From: Silene conica
Lineage: Eukaryota; Streptophyta; Magnoliopsida; Caryophyllales; Caryophyllaceae
Length of the DNA stretch: 64,000 nt
Assembly (NCBI GenBank): GCA_029255685.2
Contig: CM055315.2
Location: 33,237,501 to 33,301,500 of the forward strand
Reading direction: 5' to 3'
The position numbers and the translations under genes are program-made. Below the pieces are notes generated by a model. That model made no database searches. It had not been told where the DNA came from and worked only from the letters and a program-made list of their open reading frames with translations. Of the stretch, positions 33,868 through 45,826 are shown piece by piece (the stretch's first letter is position 1; each line of letters starts with the position of its first letter).

Positions 33868-35390
33868 CTTCTACACTAGACATATAAATTTCAGCAAAGA
33901 GTATAATAGAATTAAGGTTCAATTACTTACATATATACAACTATCAAAAGCATAAAAAAATTACGAACAACTTAACAAGCAGAACAAGGCAAACCAATTT
34001 GAGGGTACCATTAAGGTTCAACACAAATTATCATTTAAGATGGTCATTGTAATACCCCGTATGTTAGCCTCGGTCAACAACGGTCAAACCATGTTTATAC
34101 ACGTATTTCAAAAGAAATGTTTATAAAGTATTTTACGTAAAATGTTATTGTTTTATTAATCATATTTCAACGATTATTTCGTATTTCATAATCATTGATA
34201 TTTGACGATTATTTCATTCATTCGTATTTCTTAATTCTTAATGATATATTTATAATTAAATATATTTCTTGGTCTTATATTTTATTCTCGTCTATACTTC
34301 AATTCTATTATTTATTTATTATTTATTTAATTAATTATAACGTAACCCTATTTAAATCCTAATAATTTTATATTCTTAAGTAAGTGCTAATAATTTTTAT
34401 AATTAGTTTAATTAATATTTACTAATACTAAGTTACATAATTTAATTAGTATAATTATTATATGTACTCATTAATTTTAAGTTACGGTTTAAGAACGGGT
34501 TATGGACATAAAAGTGTCTCGAAATGCGTGATGGGCCGAGTGAGATACAGGTGGACTCGGGTATGACCGAGTAGAAGGAGTTGGGCTCGGGTATTAGGGT
34601 TTGAAAGAGAGTTGATGCTCATAATCTATGCTAACCCAACTTTACCCTACTCCCTATCACGTTTAACAGCCTCCCTATTCACGTATCCTACTTCTACATT
34701 ATCTAACCTACACCCAATATCCTAATTCAATCATCAAAGACTCGGTTTGAGTCAGAACGAGAGGTAAAATTGAACCAAAAACACGGGGTCAGCAACAACT
34801 TTAATTTCATCGTCATCTTCGATGTCCTTTTCATCGCTGTAAGTTTTAGACCTTAATTCTACCACTTATCAGACTTTCGACCTAGTGTATTATGGTTGTC
34901 GGTAAACTCTGTTAGGACACTTAGCATGATTACCACCGGCGAACGACCATAGGGCCACCGTTTTTATCACCATAAACACCCTAAGTGTCGACAGTATCAA
35001 CCTATGTTCGTGTTTTGTTTGTGTTTTGATTACTATTTCGAACGTTTTTCTGATTGTGTTTTGATACGAGTCTCTGGGTAGTCGTAATAGGAAGTCTATA
35101 GTTTATTATGGTTGTTGTGGGGTGGCGCGTGGTGGCCGGAACACCACCATAGACAGGCTGTTTAGGGGCGACAAGGAAACAGAGGAAACACGCGGTTTAG
35201 AGGTTGTTTGTGTCTCAGTTTTGAGTCTGTTCACCGGTAATTTTGCGTATGGTTAATGACAAGTGGTTCCCGGGATGGGGAGGAGTCGAAGGGCGTCTTG
35301 GGTGATGGTCGTTGTTGGTGACAAACACCACCACGTGGTGTGAGATAGGGGTTGTTCAGGGGGCGAAAAACAGGGTATACGGGTTGTGTG

Positions 35391-35742
35391 GAACTTTTTG
35401 CTAAAATGGTGCCCAAAACGAAACTATTTAACAAAGTGGTGCTCGTTTGAAAGTATTTACCAAAAATGGTTCCACGTCACCATTTTTGGTTTTTCCATTT
35501 TTTAAAAAAATTTTTAAATCACGTCGCTGTCCCAGACAGCGACCAGTTGAAGGGCAAATTTTCAGAAGCTGTAAAATTGGGCAGTGCCTTTGAAAATATG
35601 GCAAAGCATCTGGTCGCAATCCCAGACTGCGACCAGATGAAGGGCAAAAATTATGTAAAAACTCAAATTGGGCAGAAACTTTCAGAAGATGGAGGTTCAT
35701 CTGGTCGCAATCCCAGACTGCGACCAGATGAAGGGCAAATTT
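35391..35742 (+). repeat. Left terminal inverted repeat of the MULE, with palindromic units
   Basis: Nearly identical to the reverse complement of 38169-38523, with only a few differences. It contains CTGGTCGCAATCCCAGACTG-type units in which CTGGTCGC pairs with GCGACCAG. Three full units lie in the repeat (about 35523, 35609 and 35699) and a fourth at about 35752-35781. Confidence 0.9.
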
Positions 35743-36083
35743 TATGTATGCATCTGGTCGCAGTCTGGGACAGCGACCAGATGAAGGGTGGCTTGGAAAA
35801 AAATCAGAAAGTTTTCTAACCATGGACATGTTTTCCATTCATTCATTTTTTCCATTCATTCGTTTTTCATGTCCCTGCAATTTAAATCACACCCACAGCA
35901 TACAAACAACAACAAGACTTTGGAATCCAACCTCATTTCATTAAAGATGCATAAAATGTAACAAAACAACTAATGATTCATTCATTCCTTCCTAATGTTT
36001 GAAATCAACCATAACAAAATGTAACAAATCAACTAAGCGACAATCCACTAATCTTGCCTTCGACTCTTTTCCTTCTTTCGTGC

Positions 36084-37811
36084 TCATGATGTGGATGCAC
36101 CCGCTTCGCCTTCTTGGCCTTGAATACGATGATCGAGCTGTCGAAAGTCGTATCTTGGTGGTGATGGAAAAGCTATCTTCAATTCATTGCTTTTGAATTT
36201 GGTGTTTATGTTAGATGCATGATGCCTTAAGCAAAACCTATGATATGCATGTGGTTCCACCCAACCACCATCAACATCATTCATAGCCCGCAAAATACCA
36301 ACATGTCGATCGGAGATAACACAAAGACCCTCTCTTTTGGTGACATATTGTCTGATACATCCCAAAAACCATTGCCATGTATCTATATTTTCACAATCAA
36401 CAATTGCAAAAGCTAATGGAAAAATTTGATCATTTGCATCAACCCCAATAGCAATTAAAAGAACCCCTTTATATTTCCCATACAAATGAGTGCCATCAAT
36501 TGTAATAAGTGACCTACAATGTTCAAATCCCCTAATAGAAGGACCAAATGCCCAAAAAACCCTATCAAATTGCTCGACATTCGGATAGGGTGTCGGTTTA
36601 TTAGCAAATACAACGACGGTTCCCGGATTTGCATCTTTCAAAGCTTCAAAATAACGAGGAAGGTATTCTTATGACTTCTCCCAATCACCATACAAGTCCG
36701 CCATAGCTCTTTGTTTTGCATGCCATGTTTTCATATAAGAAGGTGTGAAAATGAATTGGGTGGTCATCGAAGCTCTAAGTAGAGATATTTTGGCTCCCCA
36801 ATCCGCCTTAACGAGTGTTTGTATGTGTGTTGCAATAAAGGACTTGTTCAAGTTAGGATGGTCAATGGGAGGAGCATCAACTACACATGAAGTATGGTGA
36901 GGACCTTTGTATGTGACTATAAAAAAAACATCCTTAGTCACATCTTTTTGAGAGGCTCTTAATTTCCAATGGCAAGGATGTGGTTTTCTAGAACATTTGA
37001 ATGTCACGGTGTAAGGTTTTGATTCCGTTGTTCTAAACATTTGATTTCTTTCAATATGATATTGGTGAACAAGTTGTGTCAAGACAAGTTTAGAATTAAA
37101 TCTTTGCCCAACACCAAATTCTCCACCACTAACATAATTAACTTCACTCTCACCACACCAACTATTAACAAATTCTTTGTTAATAGCATGAACGACAATA
37201 AACTCCCCACTAGGAGCGGAAGGTGTAACAAGATCTTCACCATCATCTTCCTCATCCACCTCATTTCTCAAGATATCATCCTCACTCTCTTCAAACTCAT
37301 CCCCATCCACATTTACATCAAATTCAAATTGATAAACATTGTTCTCAATGGAGGAAGGTATTGAAGATAACATGGGATCCTCTCCTCTCATCACTTGACC
37401 CAATATGTTCGAAAAACTAAGGTTAGTTCCCATGTTGGAAGGTATTGGACTAGGTTGTTGGATGGGTATCAACTCAATATATAAATCCATAGAACCCGCA
37501 TTTGAATGATAAACACTAGACCACAACGCCCTCAAAGCACGATCATTAGCTAAAGATATCAACTTATACCCTTTCACACTAGGATACTTCATCTTAATTT
37601 TCAAAGCAAATTGACTACAATCAACCTCTAATTCATCACAAATTAAAGAAGTCAACTCATCAAATATGTCATTGCTACCAACAAACACAAAAAATTGATC
37701 CCCATCTTTATAGCTAATGTTTTCTCCCTCAATCAATATTTCACCATTAGAGTAACAATACAAAGGATAATTAGTCTTCTCCATTATGCCTATTGATAAC
37801 AAATTAACCAA
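36084..37811 (-). pseudogene. MuDR-type transposase, one nonsense codon and lacking the C-terminal part
   Basis: The frame 37811-36669 (380 codons) has a PB1-like N-terminal domain (residues about 20-115), an acidic stretch (166-194) and the DBD_Tnp_Mut zinc finger (C273, C280, H305/H306, C309; FKCSRKPHPCHWKLRA). A TAA at 36671-36669 stops it, but the same frame continues to 36084 with the MULE catalytic core: SLITIDGTHLYGKYKG and CVISDRHVGILRAM supply two aspartates. After CLRHHASNINTKFKSNE the frame jumps to a short tail (QLDHRIQGQEGEAGASTS). The rest of the core, with the third acidic residue, and the SWIM finger are missing. The protein would bind the TIRs and cut DNA if intact; here it must be inactive. 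Confidence 0.9.
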
Positions 37812-38168
37812 ATTAATTAACTAAATGACTAAATACAACCTACAAATTCAACAACTAAAACCAAATTAAATTCTAAAATGCAAAATGACATAAACAAAAA
37901 TTTCACAAATTAAACAATTTCTAATTGAAATAATTACAATTTATATAAAAGAAAGTGTAGATTGTTACCTTAGAGTATGAATTAAAGTGAAAATGGAAGG
38001 ATTTGGGCGGAAATAAGCTAGAAATTGAATAGGCGAAAAATTAGGGTTTTAATGTGATTTGGGGGTTTTTTTAGAGTTTAGGTGAAATGAGGAAGGGGAA
38101 GGGGGAAACCCGGTTATGGAAAGCTAGCACGTAACAGGTCGAATGTGTTTGTTTTTAGAATTTTTACG

Positions 38169-38523
38169 TAAAATTTGCCCTTCATCTGGTCGCAGTCTGG
38201 GATTGCGACCAGATGAACCTCCATCTTCTGAAAGTTTCTGCCCAATTTGAGTTTTTACATAATTTTTGTCCTTCATCTGGTCGTAGTCTGGGATTGCGAC
38301 CAGATGCTTTGCCATATTTTCAAAGGCACTGCCCAATTTTACATCTTCTGAAAATTTGCCCTTCAACTGGTCGCTGTCTGGGGCAGCGACGTGATTTAAA
38401 AATATTTAAAAAAAAAAGGGAAAACCAAAAATGGTGACGTGGAACCATTTTTGGTAAATACTTTCAAACGAGCACCACTTTGTTAAATAGTTTCGTTTTG
38501 GGCACCATTTTAGCAAAAAGTTT
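38169..38523 (-). repeat. Right terminal inverted repeat of the MULE
   Basis: Mirror of 35391-35742. It carries the same CTGGTCGC...GCGACCAG units (about 38186-38213 and 38276-38305) and an outer variant with CTGTCTGGGGCAGCGAC (about 38374). The transposase gene starts inward of this end and reads away from it toward the left repeat. Confidence 0.9.
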
Positions 38524-40663
38524 GGTTGTGTGCAGGCTGTTTGAGCAGGTTGTGGTGGCGACATGGGTGGTTCCAGGGGGTAGCTTAGGTATGTAATTTG
38601 TGTTTTGTAGTACGGGTAAAAGGTTAGAGAGCTTGGTGGCGACTTTGGATGGCTAGAATCGTGGTGGTGATGTCGTGAAGTTGGGTGCGCGACGAAAGGG
38701 TAGAGTATGTTGCGTCGGTATTGCTGTCGTTGTAGGTTATGAATGTTGCTGCTCTCGTGGGCATTATTATCCTTATTATTATATTATTATATTATTATTA
38801 TTATTATTATATTATTATTATTATCCTTATTACTATTATTATTATTAATATTATTATTGTTATGATTATTAATATTAGTAGTAATGTTCTTATTATTATT
38901 GGTTTTATTATTATTGCTTATTTTTTTTGTCTATGTTTAAATTGGTTTTAGTACTATATTGTTATATTTTTTTAATAGTTTCATTTAATTAGTTGAGTAA
39001 TTAAGATATTATATTTGTTTACGTCATTATATTAGTCAGTAATGATGTATGATATAATCGTGGTGTCGTGATTGTTTTATTTAATTAAGCTCATGCATAA
39101 GTTAAGTAGATGTGAAGTACAATTAGTTATTGAAATGATTAGTGATTGTATGTTACTTCTAATTGTTTAGGTGACGAGTTGAGGTGAAATATTATGATTA
39201 TGGTTGGATTACTATTTGGATTATAATCATATCCAGATATGATACACTGACCTTATACTCTCTGATGTGTTATAAATGGATGTGATATTGTGTGTTACGG
39301 TTGCTTAGTATGATTGATATGAGAATGATATTGGTTGGATTGATTGTGAATTATTGGTAATAGCATGAGCATTCCATTATTTAATAGCATGATTGAATAA
39401 TTATATTGTTGCATTTCATGAGCATAGCATATGCATTGGATACGGATTTGAGATGATGAGATATTATTGGGTCCAGGCTAGTTCTGCAGGACTAGACTTG
39501 GTGACCTCAGTTGTTATGCTGGTGTTCGGCGACGGCCGAGGATACTCTGCCGGGAGGTTCGGTAAGGGTGGGAGTCACAGGTTGAGAATGAATTGAGATT
39601 GAGATTGTGATTGAGAATGAGATTGAGATTGAGCTCGAGCATATCATTGCATTGCATATCATAATTGTTGCATTATAATTATTGTGTTACCCTACTCAGC
39701 CGCGAGGTTGACAGTGTATTCGTGTACACCTACGATGATTCGGAATGGGGAATAGATTCTACAGGTCAAAGACAGATGAGCTAGGAGTTGGGGCAGGAAT
39801 GTGAGATGCATACTTTGGACCGACTTAGAATTATATCACATCTAGAGAAGTCATCAGTTGTATTTTCTTTTCCGTTATGTAGTAAATGTAATAACCAAGT
39901 TTTAAATTTTATCAGTTTTATATAAAGTACTTTGGTTGTTTTACTTTGTTATTCACTACCTCGGACATTCCGAGATGGTAACAGCTCTATTTATTTGAGA
40001 ATGTCTTGCTAAAGGCTCTTAAATAAATGGGTGTGTTACAGTCATCATCTGTCTTAAGTTTAAGACGGTCAAATAAATACCAAATCACTCCACCAATTGT
40101 CTAAAAAAGTCAAATTTTTTATATTTATTAACAAAATTTGGTAGTATTTGACCCGCCTTAACTTTAAGACGGATAGTACCTCTCTTAAGTAAGACTTCCT
40201 GAAAATTCAATTAAGTAGTTTTTATACCTTATAAACCAAATGTATAGCAAGGAAGAAGGATGAGATTGTGCTAAGAATCAATTGAATAGCTGGAAGAACG
40301 AGATCAAATTGGGGTTATCTTAGTTTTTAATTTTATTTATTTTGGATGGAGAAAGATGATAACTTTTGGAGGGAGAATTGCCGCTAAATGATTTCTTGAC
40401 TCCTATCATACAAACACATGTAACATTAATTAAAAAACTAGGTTTAAACCCGTGAAATTCACGGGGATATTTTTTAAATTTTAAATGAATATATATAGTT
40501 ATAGACTCATAGCTAAGATATAATGATTTAGGGAGTAATTAATTTTGAATTATTAACTATAAATGAGTAAGACTTGCAATAAAATTAGTATGTATGCTTA
40601 AAATGAGTGTAACTGTGTAATTCAAATGATTATAAGGCTTGGTTAATAAAAATAGTAGGGTCC

Positions 40664-40858
40664 TGATTTTCGCAGTACACATTTTACTCGATGCAGTACG
40701 TTGTTGACAATTTTACCCCTCTCATTTTCGTTTTCATTTTCTCTCTCTAGTCTCTCTCTAATGTTTTCTCTCCAATATCAAAATGTGTACTACGAAAAGT
40801 AATTTATTTTCTCAATACATTTTTACTCAATACATTAAAATGTGTACTGCGAAAATCA
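40664..40858. mobile_element. Foldback MITE (195 bp) of unknown superfamily
   Basis: TGATTTTCGCAGTACACATT and its reverse complement bound the segment (about 22 bases inverted). Related sequence occurs once more at about 41533-41570. I could not identify a clear target duplication. Confidence 0.6.
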
Positions 40859-43019
40859 ATAGTATAAGTATTATTAGTTTTATTTTATTACTTTTTTGTA
40901 ACCTATTTTCACGACGAGTAATTTTATAAAAACAATATGCGCGAAAATTAAATTAAGGTAACATAATAATTAAGAATATATTGAAAAAAAAGGAAAAGAA
41001 ACGAAAAATAACTGTACTACTTTGAGTAAAACGAAAAAAAAACCCAATTAATTAAATACGTTTGTTTATTACTAATTGACAAAGATTGATTAAAAAAAGG
41101 AAAAGAAACAAAAAATAACTGTATTACTTGGAGTAAAACGAAAAAAAACCCAAATTAATGAAATAAGTTTGTTTAGTACTAATTGACAAAGATTGATGCA
41201 ATTAACATATGTTGATTTGGTTTCTAAATCAATTGAAGTACTACGTAGTATTAAGCATGTCAATTCGTTTCTAAATAATTAACAATGATTCTTCTTTTCA
41301 GGTTGATGAAGAAACCCTAATTAAGAAAGAAAATATACTATTTAAAAAAACAATCAAATTACTAAGTAATATAAGATTAATGAATTAATTACATCTTCGT
41401 CACTTGAATAATCGTTCATAGTTGTAAATTTTTAATGGGGTGGAAGATGATAAATGTTTCAATATTAGAGAGAAGGAAGAGAGAATTAGGTCTAATGTTT
41501 TTCTAGAGAAGGACAACAAATGGAAAATTTGGTGTAAAATGTACAGTATTGAGTAAAAAACGTACTGCGACAATAAATTACGAAATAGTAATTTAAAAGT
41601 TGGGTTAATTAATAATTTACATTTGATTTTATTAGCAAAAAGATACATATATCAAACAACACTGATTGCGTGGGAGAGTTCGATATTGCGAGATACTCAT
41701 GTTTTATAAAAGAACTCATTTATTATATTAAATAAATAGTTTTATTAACAAAATGGATACTCCTTTTAAATAAATTAGTTACTCCTATTAATTTGTACTT
41801 TAGTTTTTATGGTGATAGAATATGGAATATTTTATTCATATTCTACAATTGATTTTATTCCATATACTATCCCATTGTTTTCGCAATCTTCAGTATAATT
41901 TATTTACTTTTAAAAAAAAAAAAATGGGCATCACCTATTATAAAAAAATGTCAAAATGGAATAATGCAATATAGTAACAACCTCATGATTTGTTATTATA
42001 TTGCATTATTCCATGATTTGTTATTGCATTATCCCGTGAACGAAAATCACTGAAAAGATTATTTTAAAAATATTGCAGAACATTATTGCATTCCTAAAAT
42101 ATTGACTATTATTTGACTTTTTTCCTAAACTAAAGGAATTTCTGCAGTAAGGAATATTATGGAATATTGCAATCTTGACTATTTGTTGCTTAAATATATA
42201 TTTTTTTTTTAGATTTTTTTTGGAAATCTTCCAGTAGCTCTGAAATCGTGCCACGTCAGACGAAGGTTGTTTTTAGTGATGCCATGTCAGCGGATTGGCT
42301 CCTGCATTAGTAAAGTATATGATAGTCCCTCCGTTCCGAAATAATTGACGATTTTAGTTTACGACTTGATCGAGTCTTTAAATTCAACTTTTACAAAAAT
42401 ATATTGGTTGGAAGATTATAAAAATTACACTATAAAATTATTCACGAATAGAGCTTTAATATGAGTATACATATTAGTATAAAAATGCAAATATTTGTGT
42501 TAGTTGGTTTTATAAAATTATCAATTGATCTCGCTGGTGTCTTTTAAGACGAGAATTTTCGTCTTAATTACTTGTGTACTTCAATAGATTTACGAGTTTA
42601 GAGCTTTTGAAGTTAATATCCTAGGGAGTTAGACAGAAATACTATGTTGCACTTTGCAAAGTCAATTGACTGAAAATGGTGTGAATTATATGATAACGTA
42701 ACATTGGCTACAAATACTACATAAAACGATGAAATAAAAAGAATAGTCTTTCAATAAGTAAAAGAGAGACCGTGTTTCCAATTTCTTTGTGTACAATCAA
42801 ACTTTCACTACTCGAGTTTATAATCCATAAATTTTAATTTTTCGAATCGGGACTTATTATCTTGAATCAAGTTTAGGGGAAGAAATAAGGAACGATAAAA
42901 TCATAGCTTTTTGTACGAAAGATCTTATGTAATTTAACATTAGATATTTATATCATAGAATAATACAAAATCAAAGGATATTTATAATTATTTTGGAAGT
43001 TAAAACACTTGTTGCTAAC
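40859..43019. other. Right-hand body of the CACTA element, no gene seen
   Basis: AT-rich DNA with a 107-bp tandem duplication (40985-41091 and 41092-41196, both with GGAAAAGAAAC and CTAATTGACAAAGATTGAT) and a one-sided Stowaway-like end at about 42327 (GTCCCTCCGTTCCGAAATAA) with no partner. Frames at 41400-41648 and 42021-42254 show no domain. Confidence 0.5.
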
Positions 43020-43581
43020 TAGCATATAATTTAACATTAGATATTTATAGATTAGTCAAGTTGGTCGCTAATTAGTTGTTAATTAGCATATAATGTTTGC
43101 AGCCAATATCAAGGTGGATGCTAATCAGCAACCAACTGGAGAATTGGTTACTAATTAGCATCTAATTTCTGCAACCAATGCTAATTTGGTTGCTAATTAG
43201 CGACTAACTTTTGAGTAGTTGCTAATCAACATCTAATTTATGCAACCATTGCTAAGTGGGTTGCTAATTAGCGACTAACTTTTAATTAGTTGCTAATTAG
43301 CATCTAATGTTTGCAACCAATGTTAAAGAATGTTAAAGTGGTTGCTAATTAGCGACTAACTTTTAATTAGTTGTTAATTAGCATCTAATGTTCGCAACCA
43401 ATATTAAAGTGGTTGCTAATTAGCGACTAACTTTTGATTAGTTGCTAATTTGCATCTAATATTTGCAACCAATGTTAAAGTGATTGCTAATTAGCAACCA
43501 ATTTGTAATTGGTCGCTAATTAGCAACTAATAAGTGATTAGTTGCAAAGGTTGGTCGCTAAACGGCCTTTTTCCTGTAGTG
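43020..43581. repeat. Right subterminal repeat region of the large CACTA element
   Basis: GGTTGCTAATTAGCGACTAA and variants such as AGTTGCTAATTAGCATCTAA occur repeatedly, forming a roughly 50-60 base higher-order unit up to the terminal GGCCTTTTTCCTGTAGTG. The palindrome GCTAATTAGC is the common core. Same motif family as 25844-26290. Confidence 0.85.
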
Positions 43582-43584
43582 TGT

Positions 43585-43870
43585 AATAATTAACTATTTC
43601 ATGATGGTTCAATAAGTATATTGTGGAATTTTAAAAGGTCATTCAAATAAAGAATTTAGACTTTAATTACCAATAGAACAACAAATCAACAAATGAAGTG
43701 ATATGAAGATAAATATATTTTCATAAAAAATAATATATAATAATTTTAAACATTCAATAAGAATTCAAGAGGATGATAAAGAGTTAAAAGTAAATACAAA
43801 TTTATAATGATGGAGAATATTAGGAAAAATATAAATGGGTTAACCATATTAAAACATCTTGAATATGACG
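43585..43870 (-). repeat. AT-rich dimeric repeat remainder and flank
   Basis: AATAATTAACTATTTCATGA through GTGGAATTTTAAAAGG (to about 43650) continues the inverted repeat interrupted at 25840. The rest, up to the LINE tail, is AT-rich and shows no gene. Confidence 0.65.
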
Positions 43871-43973
43871 TTATTATTATTATTTATTTATTTTTGCAAG
43901 AAGCTATTTCTCATTATATTCAAAAAGAATACAAGAGGTTTCTTACAAAGTTTATCCACTAAAGCAAATAAGA

Positions 43974-44464
43974 CTACCTAGTAGTACATAAATTGCTTAA
44001 TTTCTCTTCCTCGCTAATCCGAGGACTACCATGAAGCATCATAACACTTACTGTGAATTGGATTTCTCGTAGAAGTGCTTCAGCTTCCCTTTCCTGAGCT
44101 GCAAAGATCCTGTGGTTTCTTTCAGTCCAAAGAGTGTAAACCAGAGCCCCTATACTGCACTTTGCCCATTTGTTTAGCCAGTGCCTACGCACTCTTCGAC
44201 TATCAATCCAACCCAGTAAAGAGGGAAGGTCAGAGTGCAGTGTTTGCAAGTTTGTCCATCTTTTGATTTCAGCAAATAAGTTCTTGGAAAAGGAACACTT
44301 AAAGAAAAGATGAGAAACACTTTCAGCATCTTGTTTACATAGCACACACCTGTTCACCAATAATACACCTCTGCTCGTTATGAGATCAGTAGTGGCCAAT
44401 TTATTCTAAACTGCCAGCATGAGAATAACCCTGTGTTTGGGAACATATTGGCCTTTTTTAATAG
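43974..44464 (-). pseudogene. LINE ORF2, C-terminal zinc-binding (zf-RVT) region
   Basis: Continuing ORF2 inward from the LTR insertion the frame reads AIKKGQYVPKHRVILMLAV, a TAG stop, then NKLATTDLITSRGV and the zf-RVT motif CVLCKQDAESVSHLFFKC (cysteines 18, 21 and 35 and histidine 30 of the frame starting at 44399). It ends ...LSNLCTTR at 43974. It is the expected C-terminus of plant L1 ORF2 and includes one nonsense codon. Confidence 0.88.
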
Positions 44465-44469
44465 CCCTC

Positions 44470-45792
44470 TGTAATACTCCGTATTTTATCATATTTTATT
44501 TTAATGGGTCATATTATCTGACTTTGACGCGTGATATTTATTCGAATGTTTTAGAGCGATGGTTAATTTATCGTATAAGTTTCTAGTATTTTTGTATAAG
44601 AATAGTGAAGTGTCGGGTACGGGTTTTAATATCGAGTCACACCCTAGTCGTGCTTGAAGGCTTAGGGATGCGTGCAAGGGTGTCAATTGGGCCTCGGGGT
44701 GCGTGTTAAGAGTTGAACAGCCCAACTCGACATAACACTCAGCTACTAACACAACAAATTGTATCTGCTACCCCCATATTTAAGCCCTCGAAAACCTAAC
44801 CCTAACCCTACCCCGCCTCTCACTCTCACATACTTTCACTGCCGCCACATCAAGGAGTTAGTACAAGGATTACACGGTGGCTTAGGGGTGGTCTAGGGTG
44901 GCTCGATACGACTGGGAAATAGGTACGTTCACCAACGTTCAAACAGTAGCAGTTTCCTTCCTCTTTTGATTTCGAATTTCTAATCGTGTATGTTGTTATA
45001 TAATCTGATCCTTTGGTTAAGATTTATCTATGAGGTTAGTAGATAGGTTTTGGACCCTTGTGATGTCGTTGTTGACCACCGTTGACCGTCGTTTAGGGTT
45101 AGTTATCACCGTGTCAGAATTCGAATCAGAACATATAAGAACAGAGTCATGAGCAGTCGGGTTTGCAATCTGTTTCGAATGGGTTTTCTGTGGTGTTTCA
45201 GTTAGAGGTTGGGAGATGTAAGGAAGGGGTATTAAGGGTGTTGGGATAGGTGTTCTCATGGTGGTTCGTGGGGTTCATGACGGGTTTAATATTGGGTTTC
45301 GTTTGAGGTGTCTGCATCGTGTCAGAACAGAGGGAGCAGAATATGTCGTGGGTGTTGGGTTAAAGCGGTTGTTGTTGGTGTTTCTGTGGTGTCGACAGCC
45401 ACTGCCTTTGTCTCTGGAACCACCAGGGCTCAGAGGTGAGCCTGGTGGTGCCACAAGCGAAGGTGGTGGTCGTGTATGGTGTTTGGTGCGGTGTTTGTGA
45501 AGGGGGTTGGTATAGGGTCTGTGTCGTTACCAAATAGCTGCTGGTGGGTGTTGCTGTTCGTGTTTTAGGATTAGTTTTGAGGGCTGGTTGGGACATGGAT
45601 GGTGTTGTGGTCAGGGGTAGTAGTTACACCGCGGGTCAGGGGTCTCAACCATGTTGGTGCGGTGGTGGTACAGGCTGTAGAAGGGGGTCGAAGGGGGCTG
45701 CGAAGTGGGCTGTGCGAGGACTGTGTAGGCTGGTTGTTTGCTATGCTTGTCACGTTTTCACCTTTGATAGGATTTATTATCATTATTACTTT

Positions 45793-45826
<34 letters not shown>

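Larger units (their letters stand above)
35391..38523 (-). mobile_element. MULE (Mutator-like element) with transposase gene, TSD GGTTGTGTG
   Basis: GGTTGTGTG at 35382-35390 and 38524-38532 is a 9-bp target duplication, as expected for Mutator. The ends begin (G/A)AACTTTTTGCTAAAATGG and form near-identical inverted repeats of about 355 bp (35391-35742 and 38169-38523). The minus strand encodes a MuDR-type transposase. The element lies entirely inside the gypsy solo LTR. Confidence 0.95.
34048..40040 (+). mobile_element. Ty3/gypsy solo LTR (about 2.85 kb), interrupted by a MULE, TSD GTCAT
   Basis: It starts TGTAATACCCCGTATGTTAG and ends AATAAATGGGTGTGTTACA; GTCAT flanks both ends (34043-34047, 40041-40045). 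The 3' part (CCTACTCAGCCGCGAGGTTG, GTGTACACCTACGATGATTC, the final AAATAAATGGG) matches the LTRs of the elements at 10338 and 44470. A TTA microsatellite is at 38764-38860. No primer site follows, so this is a solo LTR. Subtracting the MULE and its duplicated target leaves about 2851 bp. The reading frames are low-complexity. Confidence 0.92.
34023..40201. mobile_element. Tourist-like MITE, split by the gypsy solo LTR
   Basis: CAAATTATCATTTAAGATGG plus TCAT (to 34047) and the segment 40041-40201 together match the unbroken copies at 56917-57098 and 62478-62662: ...CTGTCTTAAG...GTAGTATTTGACCCGCC...AAGACGGATAGTACC...AAGTAAGACTT. The solo LTR entered it, duplicating GTCAT, which is part of the MITE. 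Confidence 0.75.
25844..43581. mobile_element. Large CACTA (En/Spm) transposon with TNP2 and TNPA-like genes, TSD TGT
   Basis: The left end is CACTACAAAAAAAGGCC; the right end in reverse is CACTACAGGAAAAAGGCC. The homology continues inward (TTTAGC, then ACCAAC). TGT duplicates flank it (25841-25843, 43582-43584). Both ends have dense subterminal motifs built on GCTAATTAGC, GGTTGC and GCGACCAA. Two minus-strand genes lie in the left half. Nested insertions are a Stowaway MITE (26474-26730), a copia solo LTR (30660-31934), and a MITE carrying a gypsy solo LTR that carries a MULE (34023-40201). Without these the element would be about 10 kb, typical of an originally autonomous CACTA transposon. 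The transposase gene is now broken. Confidence 0.93.

Noticed and set aside
42327..42590. Possible Stowaway element beginning GTCCCTCCGTTCC
   Set aside because: No matching inverted end could be found, so only a one-sided relic is noted.
44793..44810. Telomere-like AACCCTAACCCTA run (also near 50981)
   Set aside because: Only about two and a half units, inside both LTRs at the same place. It is a telobox-like promoter element at most and not an interstitial telomere.
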